DNA from: Euperipatoides rowelli
Taxonomy: Eukaryota; Onychophora; Udeonychophora; Euonychophora; Peripatopsidae
NCBI GenBank assembly: GCA_003024985.2
Contig: PXIH01S0009324.1
Direction: 5' to 3' (one strand)
Length of the DNA: 10,313 bases
The position numbers and the translations under genes are program-made. Shown here in pieces: positions 1 through 7,954 of this stretch (position 1 is the first letter of the stretch; each line of letters begins with the position of its first letter). Under the pieces are notes generated by a model. That model made no database searches. It saw only the letters and a list, made by a program, of their open reading frames with translations, and was not told the origin of the DNA.

Positions 1-958
1 ATTGCTTTATAATTTTTCAAGTTAATTTTGCCCGTTTTTATTTTTTTTTAATTTTTAAATTTCTTTTCCAGTTTAGTAATTTTTATCCCTTTTCAAATAT
101 TTTTGAATAGTTTCCTTTGTGTCATTTTGGGATGTGCATATTTTAGTCTGTGTGATTTCTTTTGATTTATTTTTTTGTAAGTGACATACCTTGTCATGTG
201 ATTGTGAAAAAAAAAGGAAAAAAATCCTTATTTTATTTTTTACGCTAAACTAGCCGTTAGGTATAAACATTGGTTTAGTAGTAAAATTGGTTTTTTTAAA
301 CCTTTGAATTTGTTTAATGATCCAATTGATCATGAGTGAGTGAGTAAGATAAGTTTTTTTTTCCAAATATTTTGTACTGTGTGTAATTTAATTTATTGTG
401 TTTTAATTTGTCACATCTGTGAAGGGGTACAATTTTAAAGTAAAAATTATTTTTTAGTGTTAATTTGGATTTTGATCAAATCTTGTAAAATTATCTGGGT
501 AATAGATAATTTTATTGTTTATCCTGATGTATCGATGGATGGACCATGTGACAAATTGATGTGTGTAGGTTCCTGGGTTATTGCTATCTTAACGGATAGT
601 CATGTGTACATCGTTTAATTTACTGACAGTACTGTTCTCATCAAAATTTTTCCCCCAAACAAAATCAAGTAGTTTTTTTTTGGTTCATTTAAATTAATGA
701 GTGAAGGGAGTTGTATAAGTTGCTTACTATACTGTGTGTATTTTTACCCTATATTGGGTTCTGTTCCAATTGATAAAATAAGTTTATTTTTTGAATTTTT
801 ATTGGGTACCATTTCAAGTTTAAGACAGTTTTGACACTGTAAGAATTTCTATCTTGCAGTTGTCCTATCAATGATTTCCCTTTGTAATGATTTAAGTTTT
901 TAAATGTTGGGGAGTGACTGAGTGTGCCTGTTTTTATTTTTTTTCACAAAAAAAAAAG
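1..958. other. T-rich non-coding 5' flank, possibly containing a decayed 5' LTR
   Basis: No open reading frame of note exists on either strand. The + strand is visibly T-rich, with many T runs. Its position directly before a primer-binding-site-like sequence and the gag start means part of it could be the 5' LTR. I looked for shared stretches with 7300-8300 and found only low-complexity matches, so LTR limits cannot be set. The 11-mer tactgtgtgta occurs at 375-385 and 730-740, and (g)gggtac follows each copy (424-430 and 804-809), which hints at an old internal duplication. The alternative is plain intron or intergenic DNA. Confidence 0.4.
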
Positions 959-959
959 G

Positions 960-977
960 TGGCGTCCGTTTTGACAT
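960..977 (+). promoter_or_regulatory. Candidate retrotransposon primer-binding site (PBS)
   Basis: The sequence starts with TGG, as expected for pairing to a tRNA 3' CCA end, and continues tggcgtccg...tgacat. It resembles the tRNA-Arg-type PBS of some insect gypsy elements (tggcgaccgtgaca) but has an extra ttt and one mismatch. It lies about 425 bases before the gag start, a plausible position for the start of minus-strand DNA synthesis. A run of A bases precedes it where an LTR end would be expected. The PBS identity is inferred from memory of family sites and is not proven. Confidence 0.33.
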
Positions 978-1401
978 TTAACAATCAAACTGTATTCTGT
1001 GAATTTTTCCGGATAACTTTTCTAAATTTATTTTAACCTGTTTTTTTATTTTTTTAATTTTTATCTTATTCGTTTGGCCTTGTACTTTATATTTATTAAT
1101 CATGCAAGTTATGATAGTATAATGTTTTAATTTTTATATTGTGAATTATTGTGTCTCAATATTTTTTATGGATGTAAAGTTTTATCAGGCAATTTATTTA
1201 ATTGTGTGATGTGAAGTGTATATTATATTTTTTCCATACAAACATCTTTGCGGGTGTTAAGTTAAGGGTGTTCCTTTCGCATGGACTATTTAGGTTAGAG
1301 TTAATAATGTTAAATTTATTTATGCCTTTTTTTTTGTCTGCACACTGTTTTGATCATGCCATTTTATATATCAGGTTGAATAAATCATCATTAAAATTAT
1401 A
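978..1401 (+). other. Probable untranslated leader before gag
   Basis: This T-rich stretch lies between the PBS-like site and the first gag ATG. It contains a 66-codon open frame at 1202-1402 that looks like chance: it is hydrophobic, comes from T-rich DNA and resembles no known domain. I see no splice or promoter signal worth calling. Confidence 0.35.
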
Positions 1402-2560
1402 ATGGGAACTAGAAGCAAAGTTAATAATTCAGATAATATCATTTCTGTCAATAAGATGTCATCCGAAAAGGATGAAACCATTGCAAAGGAAGGTAGTGTG
1501 AGGGAGATTGTGAACCTCTGTGTAGATGAGCTCAAAGTTTTATTGACTGAGCCTGATGATGAAATAAGTAGATTAAATAAGTTAATCATGTCTTCTGATA
1601 GCAGTAGTGTGAAGGGTTGAAAGAGATGACTCAATTGATGAAAGTAATGAGAGAGTGTGGAAACAATGTGGATAAAAACAGCCAAACAGTAAATAATAGT
1701 GAGGGATCCAATTATCACAGGGGTGACCATATTAAAATGCTTCCTATGCTTGGGTGAGATGCTAAGGATTTAGGGGAAACAAAGAGATTTGTCACGTCGT
1801 TTGGTGTTCTGGCTAATGAGAATAGGTCATCAGACACCCATTCCCAAACTGCTTTTGAGTCGAAACTGATGGGGAGAGGCAAGACCAAATATTTTGAAGG
1901 TCTAGGTAATGTGGAAGGGGTTACATTCAGTGAGAGACTGAATGAGTTTAAAAAACTGTTTAGTAAAGAATTAAACACTGCTGAAAGTCAAGAGCTATTT
2001 TGGAGTTGCACTCAAGGGGCAAATGAATCTGTGACTTCTTTTAAACTGAGATTGATTAGTGTTGGCAGTGTATACAAGAAGGCATTCAGGGATGAAGGTA
2101 TGTTTATACAACTAATGACACAACACTTTGTTAGGGGCCTTCTAGAGAGGTATAGAATTGAAGTGATATGAGCCAACATACTAGAATTTGAAGGTGCTGT
2201 AAAACTTGCTATAAGGCTAGAGGAATGTGAAAAGAGGTATGAAAATAGTAATGTAAATGTGAATAGTATCCAAGAGGAGACATTACAAATGGAAGAAGTT
2301 AGAGCTTTGATGTCACAAATAAGAAAATTGCAAGGTAGTGAGGGTTATTCAGGAAGGAACTCTTTTCAATCTAACATTGACTGATTGAGATGTGGCAAGT
2401 ATGATCATGTGGGAAGGAGTTGTACTACAAAGATCATGCAAGAAGGAACATCTTTGCGGTTGACAAGTTACACCAACAATAAAGTCAATAGACCTAATGA
2501 CAATTCTCATGGTCAGGATTTAAACTTAGGATTCCCACTTTTGATGTGTCCTGTAAGGGT
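1402..2560 (+). pseudogene. gag: gag polyprotein remnant with CCHC zinc knuckle
   Basis: Gag forms the particle and packages element RNA. The ATG at 1402 opens 72 codons of a charged N-terminal region ending at a TGA (1618-1620). Reading continues in another frame from about 1611, with stops at 1755-1757 and 2169-2171, through a capsid-like, helix-rich region (about 1750-2200; motifs include KRFVTSF and FSERLNEFKKLF). A charged region rich in Glu and Arg follows (about 2200-2340). A nucleocapsid zinc knuckle lies at 2382-2423: the pattern C-x2-C-x4-H-x4-C is complete (CGKYDHVGRSC visible) except that the first Cys codon is TGA. A frame change near 2555 leads into the protease region. Recognition of capsid is by position and composition; the knuckle is clear. 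Confidence 0.82.
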
Positions 2561-3010
2561 GGGATGATAGACTTTAAACCCAAAGGAAACTTTAAAAATG
2601 GGAAATGCCCCCACAACAAATCCAGTGATAGGTGGGATAATATCAGTCAGAGAAGTGTATGGGATATGATAAAGTTGGATAGACTGTATGGAGATAAACC
2701 CATAATTAATATGAACATATTGAATAGACCCATAAAGGCTCTCATTGACACTTGAGCCCAGATGTCTCTTCTTGATAGTGATTTCAGTAAGGATGAAGAC
2801 AACATAACCAAAGGTACCACTGCTAAACTTGTCACACCTATATCTTCCAGCTCCACTAGAGCTGAATATGTATGGGTCAAGGTTGGAATTAACAATAAAT
2901 TTTTGAGCACAAAGTTTGTTTAACTAAACTTAATAACCAGTGTCCTTATAAGATAATTATGGGTTATGATATGCTAACTAAATTATCCATTAGATTATAT
3001 GATGCTAAGG
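2546..3010 (+). pseudogene. pol: Retropepsin-type aspartic protease remnant of pol
   Basis: This protease would cleave Gag and Pol. The active site reads ALIDT-stop-AQ at about 2738-2761, where the family motif is D-T/S-G-A/S; the Gly codon GGA has become TGA at 2753-2755 while the catalytic Asp (2747-2749) remains. Upstream, IINMNILNRP matches the strand before the active site. Downstream in another frame, IIMGYDML (about 2950-2973) matches the conserved I-hydrophobic-G-x-D-x-L motif near the protease C terminus. A TAA at about 2922 and a frame change separate the two halves. Together these identify the domain, and the breaks show it cannot be made as one chain. Confidence 0.85.
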
Positions 3011-3198
3011 GAAATAGGATGTTCAGAACTGACCAACTGAGGAACAATAGCAATGACAAGAAATGTGAGAACAGAGTAGCATGGTGTCATTCTATGGAAG
3101 TTGATTGCTCTGTTAGGAGTGGTTATATTAAGGAGGGGAGATCTATGACTGATGGAGAGGTTCCACTTTCAGACTTGCAAATGTGTCAATTAATTTGA

Positions 3199-4050
3199 AT
3201 CCTCCAGGATAAGGAAATACTGATTGAAAATGTGAGTGACATGACCAGAGCTAATTTTCCACCTTATAAGCCCAGATTCAATTCCAATGTAGCAATATAT
3301 CAATGCCAGTATCATATTCCTCTTAAATTGTATATCCCTGTGAGAGAAATTGAAAGGGTTGGAAAATGCAGTTATTATATCCAAGACATGCTCAAATTGG
3401 AACACTCCGGCCATGTTTTTGGAGAAGAAGGCTTTGTCTACTGACATACGAATGGGGCTTGACCTCAGAAAGATAAATCAGATAGTTGAGACTTTTCAAT
3501 ATCCTCTCATGCATATTGATGATATCATCGACAAATTGGGGGGGGGGGGTCCAAGGTATTTTCTACTCTTGTTTTAAATAATGGATATTTCAATATAAAA
3601 CTCCACAACAGTCTGAAGGATAGGTTTGCTTTTAGTGTTCCTTTTGGTAGATATAGAATGGAACAGCTTCCCTAGGGTCTATCCACCAGCATGGGCTGGT
3701 TCCAAAGGTCATGAATGAAGCTTTATTTGAGGTGATTTTTGGGGGTCATTGTATGAGTTTTCAAGATGACATAATTGTCTACACCAAAAACATTCATGAA
3801 CATTTGGAGGTACTTGATCAAGTTCTGGGTGCATTATATGGCTGTATGACCATCCAAATGCAATTTATTCCGTAAGTCATTGAAATTTCTAGGACACATT
3901 GTTGACCAGGAAGGATTTAGGCCAACAATAAAAATGTTGAAGTTGTTAAAGATTTTGAAAGGCCTACTACTGTCAAACAGGTGCGTAGTTTGTTGGGGAT
4001 GGTGAATTTTTATTGTCATTTTATTCCTGGAATAACAGATTGCTGATCCA
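3199..4050 (+). pseudogene. pol: Reverse transcriptase domain of pol, broken
   Basis: RT would copy element RNA into DNA. Reading crosses at least four frames. The N-terminal part (QCQYHIPL, about 3319) leads into WNTPAMFLEKK and RMGLDLRKIN (about 3398-3480), the fingers and palm motifs. YPLMHIDDIIDKLGG follows. A 12-G run (3538-3549) shifts frame just before motif A, which reads FSTLVLNNGYFNIKL: the first catalytic Asp is Val (gtt, 3571-3573). Next come the FGRYRMEQLP region with a stop at 3673, and motif C as FQDDIIVY, with both Asps intact at 3765-3770 and Phe where Tyr is usual. KFLGHIV (about 3883) and the connection region VRSLLGMVNFY (about 3984-4016) complete the domain. The order and spacing match Ty3/gypsy RT. 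Confidence 0.93.
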
Positions 4051-4765
4051 TTGTATAAACTAATCAAAGGAAAAGGTGAGATTAAATCAAAATGGAATGA
4101 GGAATCTCAGGGAGTATTTGTTAGACTCAAGGGAATGCTTAACCAGGCACCCTTACTTAGGTATCCTGATTTTAGTAAAGATTTCATTGTTAAGACTGAT
4201 GCAAGTGGGATTGGAGTGGGAGCTGTTCTTGGACAATTGGACGATGAGGGTATGGTTCATCCTGTAGCATTTTGCAGTAGGAAGTTGAATCAAACTGAAA
4301 GATGTTATTCAGCTATTGAAAGAGAAGCCTTGGCTATAGTGTATGCCATGGCCCAATTTAAGCATATTACCTATGGGTATAAGATTTTATTGCAAATCAA
4401 TCATAGACCTTTATCTTATATATTTAAATTAAAAGACACTAACATGAGATTAGTAAGATGGCTGCTCCAGGTTCAAGATAATAACGTCCTAATTGAGTAT
4501 CAGCCGGGTAAATTAAATTTCATTGCTGATTGGCTGTCCAGAGCTCACAGTGATGAGGTTCCATCCATCACTGTAGCTGCCAGTCAACTTAATGATGTGA
4601 TAACTACTAAGAGAATTACAGAAGAGCAGATGAAAAACAAATGTTGTGGCAATTTGGTCAATAGTATTTCTGAGTGTGGAAGTGAAAATGAAGAATATAT
4701 GGTGAATGATGAAGGAATTTTGCTTCACAGAGTCATATTCAATAGAATACATGGATGGAAATTTT
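4051..4765 (+). pseudogene. pol: RNase H domain of pol, longest surviving pol frame
   Basis: RNase H removes the RNA strand of the RNA-DNA hybrid. One uninterrupted frame carries the end of the RT connection, then FIVKTDASG with the first catalytic Asp (4198-4200), SAIEREALAIVYA with the Glu (4324-4326), LLQINHRPLSYI, and NFIADWLSRA with the last Asp (4528-4530). The third acidic position, normally Asp in the DH motif, is Asn (aat, 4399-4401), a change G to A. The frame continues into the linker before integrase (GILLHRVIFN, about 4711-4740) and then runs into the inserted DNA; residues after about codon 239 are not from the element. The domain is near complete and recognisable, but probably inactive. 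Confidence 0.93.
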
Positions 4766-4821
4766 ATAATATAAATATATATTTACATCATAAAAATTTT
4801 TATTAAATAAAATATAAATTA

Positions 4822-5019
4822 ATCATCTTCAGTTAAAATTAGAAATACTGTTAAAAGTTTTAATCTATACCTTAAAGCAAAAGAAATTGGGGTATCAAAG
4901 ACTAATCATCTTAATATTCTTCCTCCAATAATACTTCCGAAAATTAATATTAACACTTTTCGTACTAGCATTTTTTTACCTGGCAAGCCCTCCAGACTGC
5001 CATTATTTAGCCTTTTGTA
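4822..5019 (-). pseudogene. ND5: NUMT: nuclear copy of mitochondrial NADH dehydrogenase subunit 5 fragment
   Basis: Read on the minus strand with the invertebrate mitochondrial code, 66 codons are open. The core, at 4897-4938, reads GSIIGGSMLSWLVF, followed by DTP and LKLLTVFLIL. This matches the C-terminal part of insect ND5, which carries G-G-S-M-L-S/N-W-L and then a Pro and a Y-x-L-K hydrophobic segment. The Ser in GGS and the Ser before Trp are AGA, and the Trp is TGA; the standard code would give Arg and a stop. ND5 is a membrane subunit of respiratory complex I. Weak extension continues upstream (FFYK at about 5020), and a TAA at 4819-4821 with AT-rich decay follows. It is a non-functional insertion of mitochondrial DNA. 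Confidence 0.75.
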
Positions 5020-5029
5020 AAAAAATTGT

Positions 5030-5949
5030 TATTCCTTTAATTTAGTTCATATCATTTTTATTTTTGATATTCTTAACACTAATTAGTTGTTTTATTAGTG
5101 GAAAAAAAATAAGCATCTGGCTTTATTAAAAAAAATGTAGATATGATATTTAATGTGCCTATTTTTAAAAAAATTAAAAAGTGCTCCCCTTTTAATATCT
5201 CTGTTTTCTTTTTAGAAAATAGATCTCAGAAATAATTATTATAATCGGGATTTATTCTCGGATGTGTGCTGTATGCTGTCATTTTGGTAAATGATTGTTT
5301 TACATTATCCAGCCAATACAAGCGTCTTTATAACAATGNAAGTTTACTGTATATAAACTTGAACTAACTGGAACTCTGACTATAAATTCCTCATAAATGG
5401 GCCACAACTACGTTTCTCTGTATTCTATTGCATTTTTTTTTTTGTTGTTGAATAGTTACAATATTATTAGTTTGGAATTATTGTAATGAAATTATAAAAT
5501 TATTTTCTTGGTCAGATAATAGACGCTCGCACTCATTTTGAAACGCAGACGACTATTGAACTGAATTACTAAACCGCGGTCATTACTAATGTCATTGATG
5601 TCTGATAGAATGAAAATTCTGAATCTAAGAAAGATATAATTCTTCTAAATCTGAACCAGAATTTTTATAAAGTTATTGTAAAATGTTTTCTTCTCTTATT
5701 GGAGTTTTGCTGGTTTTTTTTCATAAAGAAAATCTTGATTTACTTAGAAGCTATTTGCCTTTATCAAAACCAGCCAGGTAAACAAATAAAATTATGCAAC
5801 TCATTAAACAAATGAAAAATTATAAATAAGTCATTAAAAATGATTTCAACTGTCATCTATTAAAGTGACATAACTACAGACAAATACTATAACAATTAAA
5901 AGTGTATGTGTTTGCTAAAAATAAATATATACACGAGCAAACTGAAAGA
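5030..5949. other. Non-coding body of the inserted block
   Basis: No convincing protein homology is visible on either strand. The sequence is AT-rich with A and T runs, and includes one undetermined base (n at 5339). The part 5030-5270 could be further decayed mitochondrial DNA, since it abuts the ND5 fragment, but I could not match it to a gene. The part 5353-5949 has no open frame above about 60 codons. Confidence 0.4.
5311..5353 (-). repeat. Possible terminal inverted repeat of a pogo/Tigger-like DNA transposon
   Basis: On the minus strand the sequence begins TA-cagtaaactt, followed by ncattgttataaagacgctt. Pogo/Tigger and Jerky-type elements often start CAGTAAAC/T, insert at TA, and carry a TTATAA-rich terminus. 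A clear partner end was not found in the block, so this would be a single truncated terminus. The undetermined base lies within it. The call rests on resemblance only. Confidence 0.27.
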
Positions 5950-6013
5950 CCGATGTATCTCAGGCATCGGATTCACGTCTTGATTACAATGCCCGAGGTA
6001 TATCGGGCGTCGG
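5950..6013. repeat. Two related 21-bp GC-rich semi-palindromic repeats
   Basis: Copies at 5950-5970 (ccgatgtatctcaggcatcgg) and 5993-6013 agree at 17 of 21 bases and start 43 bases apart. Each holds an inverted repeat: ccgatg/catcgg in the first copy and gcccga/tcgggc (5991-5996, 6003-6008) across the second. They stand out in AT-rich DNA and lie about 50-110 bases inside the right border of the insertion. Subterminal repeats bound by a transposase are a likely explanation, though the family is unknown. Confidence 0.6.
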
Positions 6014-6063
6014 CCGTGAAGTGATAAAGCTCCTGTTTAAGCTATAGTTATCTGATAATATAA

Positions 6064-7159
6064 GCATTGCACAGTGAGCTTGCTGCTTATCATGATGGCA
6101 TATGGGGGAGTCATTTGTCCATAAGGTTCACACTGTGGAAATTAAGACTTCTGTTCACATGGAATGGCATGTGGAGGGATGTGTTTTAGTTCATCAAGAC
6201 TTGCAATATATGCCAATGCAGAAGGATGTTGAGAACGAGGGTGCCTTTTCAAGCTGTAATACCTCCCTCAGCTTCGATGGAGAATATACGTTGACATCAT
6301 AGGACCTTTCTCAGTGAACCAGCAGTGTAACACTTATGCTGTGGTATTGGTTGACCATTTGAATAGAATGACCTTTGTCTCACATATAAGAAATATGGAT
6401 GCTGAGACAGTAGCCAAGGATTATATTGAAAATATATTACCAAAATATGGTACGTCCTGTGAAATGATCTCTGATAGGGGAGGTCAGTTTACTGGTAATG
6501 TTATGAAAGCTATACATTAGTTGTTAGGCATCAAGGGAATTTACACTACACCCTACAACCCTCAGGCCAATGGGGTGACCAAAAGAGCAAATTCAAAAAT
6601 ACTACATGCACTGTCTAAGATATGTAAGGAACAGTTTAATAAATGGGATAGATTCCTTCCCTTTGTGATTCAAGGGCTTAATAATTCGATCTATAGAAGT
6701 ACTGGAGAAAGTCCTTTCTTTATATTTCATGTTTTTGACCAAATCAATCCCAGAGTACCTATTGTAGGAAATGACACGTCAGAAGAAGTGGAGAAACATG
6801 ATATAATTGCTAGACTATTTGAAAGCATAAATGAAGCAAGAAATCATGTTAAGGAAAATTTAGCTGGATCTTCATGGTTAAACTGCAATCCCAAGAACAA
6901 GTTGGTCAAACTATTGGAATTTAGTGAAGGTGACCAAGTATTGTATCTTGACTGTACCAGCTATAGTGGTAAGAATGGCAAGTTAAAGGAACGGTTCAAA
7001 GGTCCATTCAGAGTAATTGGCCGCCATGGGATGGTTAATTATAAAATACAAATAGTTGATGGTAGGGTGGTTGGAAATATAGTTCATGTTAACAAAATGA
7101 AACCTTATTACCCAAGGGTGATGTTTGATAATATTGACGAGCCAGTGAAGAAACATTAA
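6064..7159 (+). pseudogene. pol: Integrase domain of pol with C-terminal GPY/F module, broken
   Basis: Integrase would insert the element cDNA into the genome. In the first frame an HHCC zinc finger is complete: His at 6091 and 6112 in HDGIWGSH, Cys at 6202 and 6211 in TCNICQ, with a TAG at 6187-6189 between them. A frame change near 6290 leads to the catalytic core: VDIIGPF with Asp at 6293-6295, then MISDRGGQF with the second Asp near 6471. A TAG at 6518-6520 interrupts, and the same frame continues for 212 codons. The motif NPQANGVTKRAN has Lys (aaa, 6581-6583) where the catalytic Glu belongs, a G to A change. The C terminus has KERFKGPFRVI, the GPY/F module (7001-7009), and ends at a TAA. 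I see no chromodomain and no envelope gene. Confidence 0.93.
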
Positions 7160-7307
7160 ATTCCTGTTGCAAATTCCTTTTTGTTGATATTAAATTCTTG
7201 TGTGCTGTTCTGTTCCATTGTTGTTTTGCTGCTCTTTATTGAGTGACCTCAGGGCAGTGTGATGTAATCTTATTTTCTTTAATTATTGTTTAAAGTTCAA
7301 TTTCCTT

Positions 7308-7314
7308 AGGGGGG
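7308..7314 (+). promoter_or_regulatory. Candidate polypurine tract (plus-strand primer)
   Basis: The purine run agggggg follows tttcctt about 150 bases after the pol stop. LTR retrotransposons prime plus-strand DNA from such a run next to the 3' LTR. It is short, and the following bases do not start with the common TG, so the call is tentative. Confidence 0.38.
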
Positions 7315-7425
7315 TATAGGAGTAAATTTCCCTAACGTTAATATGGTGTATTATAGTAAATGAAGTTCATTTCCTATAGATAAAATATATTTATTTTATC
7401 CTTGTTTTTTTATACTCCTAACGTT
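7315..7425. repeat. Cluster of nested palindromes after the polypurine tract
   Basis: Three inverted repeats lie together. The outer arms taggagta (7317-7324) and tactccta (7413-7420) enclose a 27-base palindrome at 7352-7378 (12 of 13 pairs match around one central base) and a 22-base palindrome at 7379-7400 (gataaaata/tattttatc, 4-base loop). The 9-mer cctaacgtt also repeats directly at 7331-7339 and 7417-7425. The cluster could be LTR regulatory sequence or a small foldback element. Confidence 0.6.
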
Positions 7426-7954
7426 CACCTTTTCAACTTATTGAACCCACATTCAATATAGTTTCGCTACCTTACATTTAAAAAAAACGAATGATATTAC
7501 TCCAAACAGAGTGTGAGTTAATTAATTAAAAGATTATGTTTAACTTTATTTTATTTCCACTGTTCTGTGTATTTAATTTGTATTGTACATGTCATTATGA
7601 ATTCAATAATTTTGCTAATCATTGCGTATATTTTCCTGAATTGAAATGTTATTTTTTTTTTCAATTGATTGAGTATTTGTCTTTTAATTTGCTTTCCCCC
7701 TGAATACGCAAACAGGTGTTGAGAAATTGTTAAAATCGTTTACTTATTTTAATTTTGAAATGTAAAATTTTGCCATTTCTTTTTTAATTTGTTTTATTTT
7801 TATTTGCGTAATGACTTAAAATGTATTAATTATGTTTTAATTATTGACAGTATTTTTAATTAATAATGATCAATTTGTTTCTTGCATTTGTTTGGAAAAG
7901 TCATTATTTTAGTTAATTGTTTTCTTTCCATTTTCACCATCTTTTTACCCTCAT

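Larger units (their letters stand above)
4766..6063. mobile_element. Foreign DNA block inserted in pol, flanked by 9-bp direct repeats
   Basis: Pol homology stops just after 4760 and resumes at about 6064, at the N terminus of integrase. The 9-mer ataatataa occurs at 4766-4774 and 6055-6063, exactly at these borders. Removing the block and one repeat leaves about 13 codons between the linker Trp and the first Tyr-His of the integrase finger, close to the roughly 15 usual in gypsy elements. That fits a simple insertion with target-site duplication. No matching terminal inverted repeats are seen at the two ends. The repeat is AT-only, so chance is possible. The contents (ND5 fragment, pogo-like end, GC-rich repeats) suggest a composite of several events. 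Confidence 0.72.
1402..7159 (+). mobile_element. Degenerate Ty3/gypsy-type LTR retrotransposon, coding region (split by an insertion at about 4766-6063)
   Basis: The domain order gag - zinc knuckle - protease - reverse transcriptase - RNase H - integrase is diagnostic of Ty3/gypsy (Metaviridae) elements; copia elements place integrase before RT. All domains are on the + strand over about 4.5 kb once the insertion is removed, close to full length for gag-pol. No envelope-like frame follows integrase. Coding is broken by stops (for example 1618, 1755, 2169, 2382, 2753, 3196, 3673, 6187 and 6518) and by frame changes near 1605, 2555, 2930, 3395, 3538-3549, 3705, 3870, 3930, 4040 and 6290. Several lesions hit catalytic residues. 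The element is an old, inactive genomic copy. Confidence 0.93.
7160..7860 (+). other. Non-coding 3' end of the element, probable 3' LTR region
   Basis: No gene is visible. The sequence follows the pol stop directly and is T-rich, like the region before gag. A 3' LTR would be expected to begin just after the polypurine tract at 7308-7314. A matching 5' copy was not found by eye, so the LTR is inferred from position only, and its far end is unknown. Confidence 0.42.

Noticed and set aside
333-347. Microsatellite (gagt repeat)
   Set aside because: Only about three units, too short to report as a repeat.
375-740. Old tandem duplication marked by tactgtgtgta and gggtac
   Set aside because: The order and spacing of other shared words (ccaattgat, ataagttt) are inconsistent between the two parts, and low complexity makes chance matches likely.
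1202-1402. 66-codon + strand frame before gag
   Set aside because: Composition is that of T-rich DNA (Phe, Leu, Ile), with no motif. It ends where the gag ATG begins, by coincidence of a TAA.
1371-1730. 119-codon minus-strand frame opposite gag
   Set aside because: It lies antisense to the gag reading, is hydrophobic and Ser/Leu-rich as expected from the reverse of Lys/Glu/Asn codons, and has no known motif.
3190-3447. 85-codon minus-strand frame opposite RT, and others at 1715-1978, 2647-2910, 3834-4067 and 4513-4752
   Set aside because: All are shadows of gag-pol frames that carry clear retrotransposon motifs on the + strand.
4076-4267. 63-codon + strand frame inside RNase H
   Set aside because: It overlaps the RNase H frame, which has the catalytic motifs; this one has none.
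5991-6008. Rho-independent terminator (gcccga/tcgggc stem)
   Set aside because: No T run follows, and the context is eukaryotic; it is better explained as part of the paired 21-bp repeats.
6102-6302. 66-codon frame at the start of integrase
   Set aside because: The zinc-finger motifs HDGIWGSH and TCNICQ lie in a different frame of the same DNA, so this frame is a shadow.
7159-7860. Envelope gene of an errantivirus-like element
   Set aside because: No open frame follows the pol stop; the region is T-rich and non-coding.
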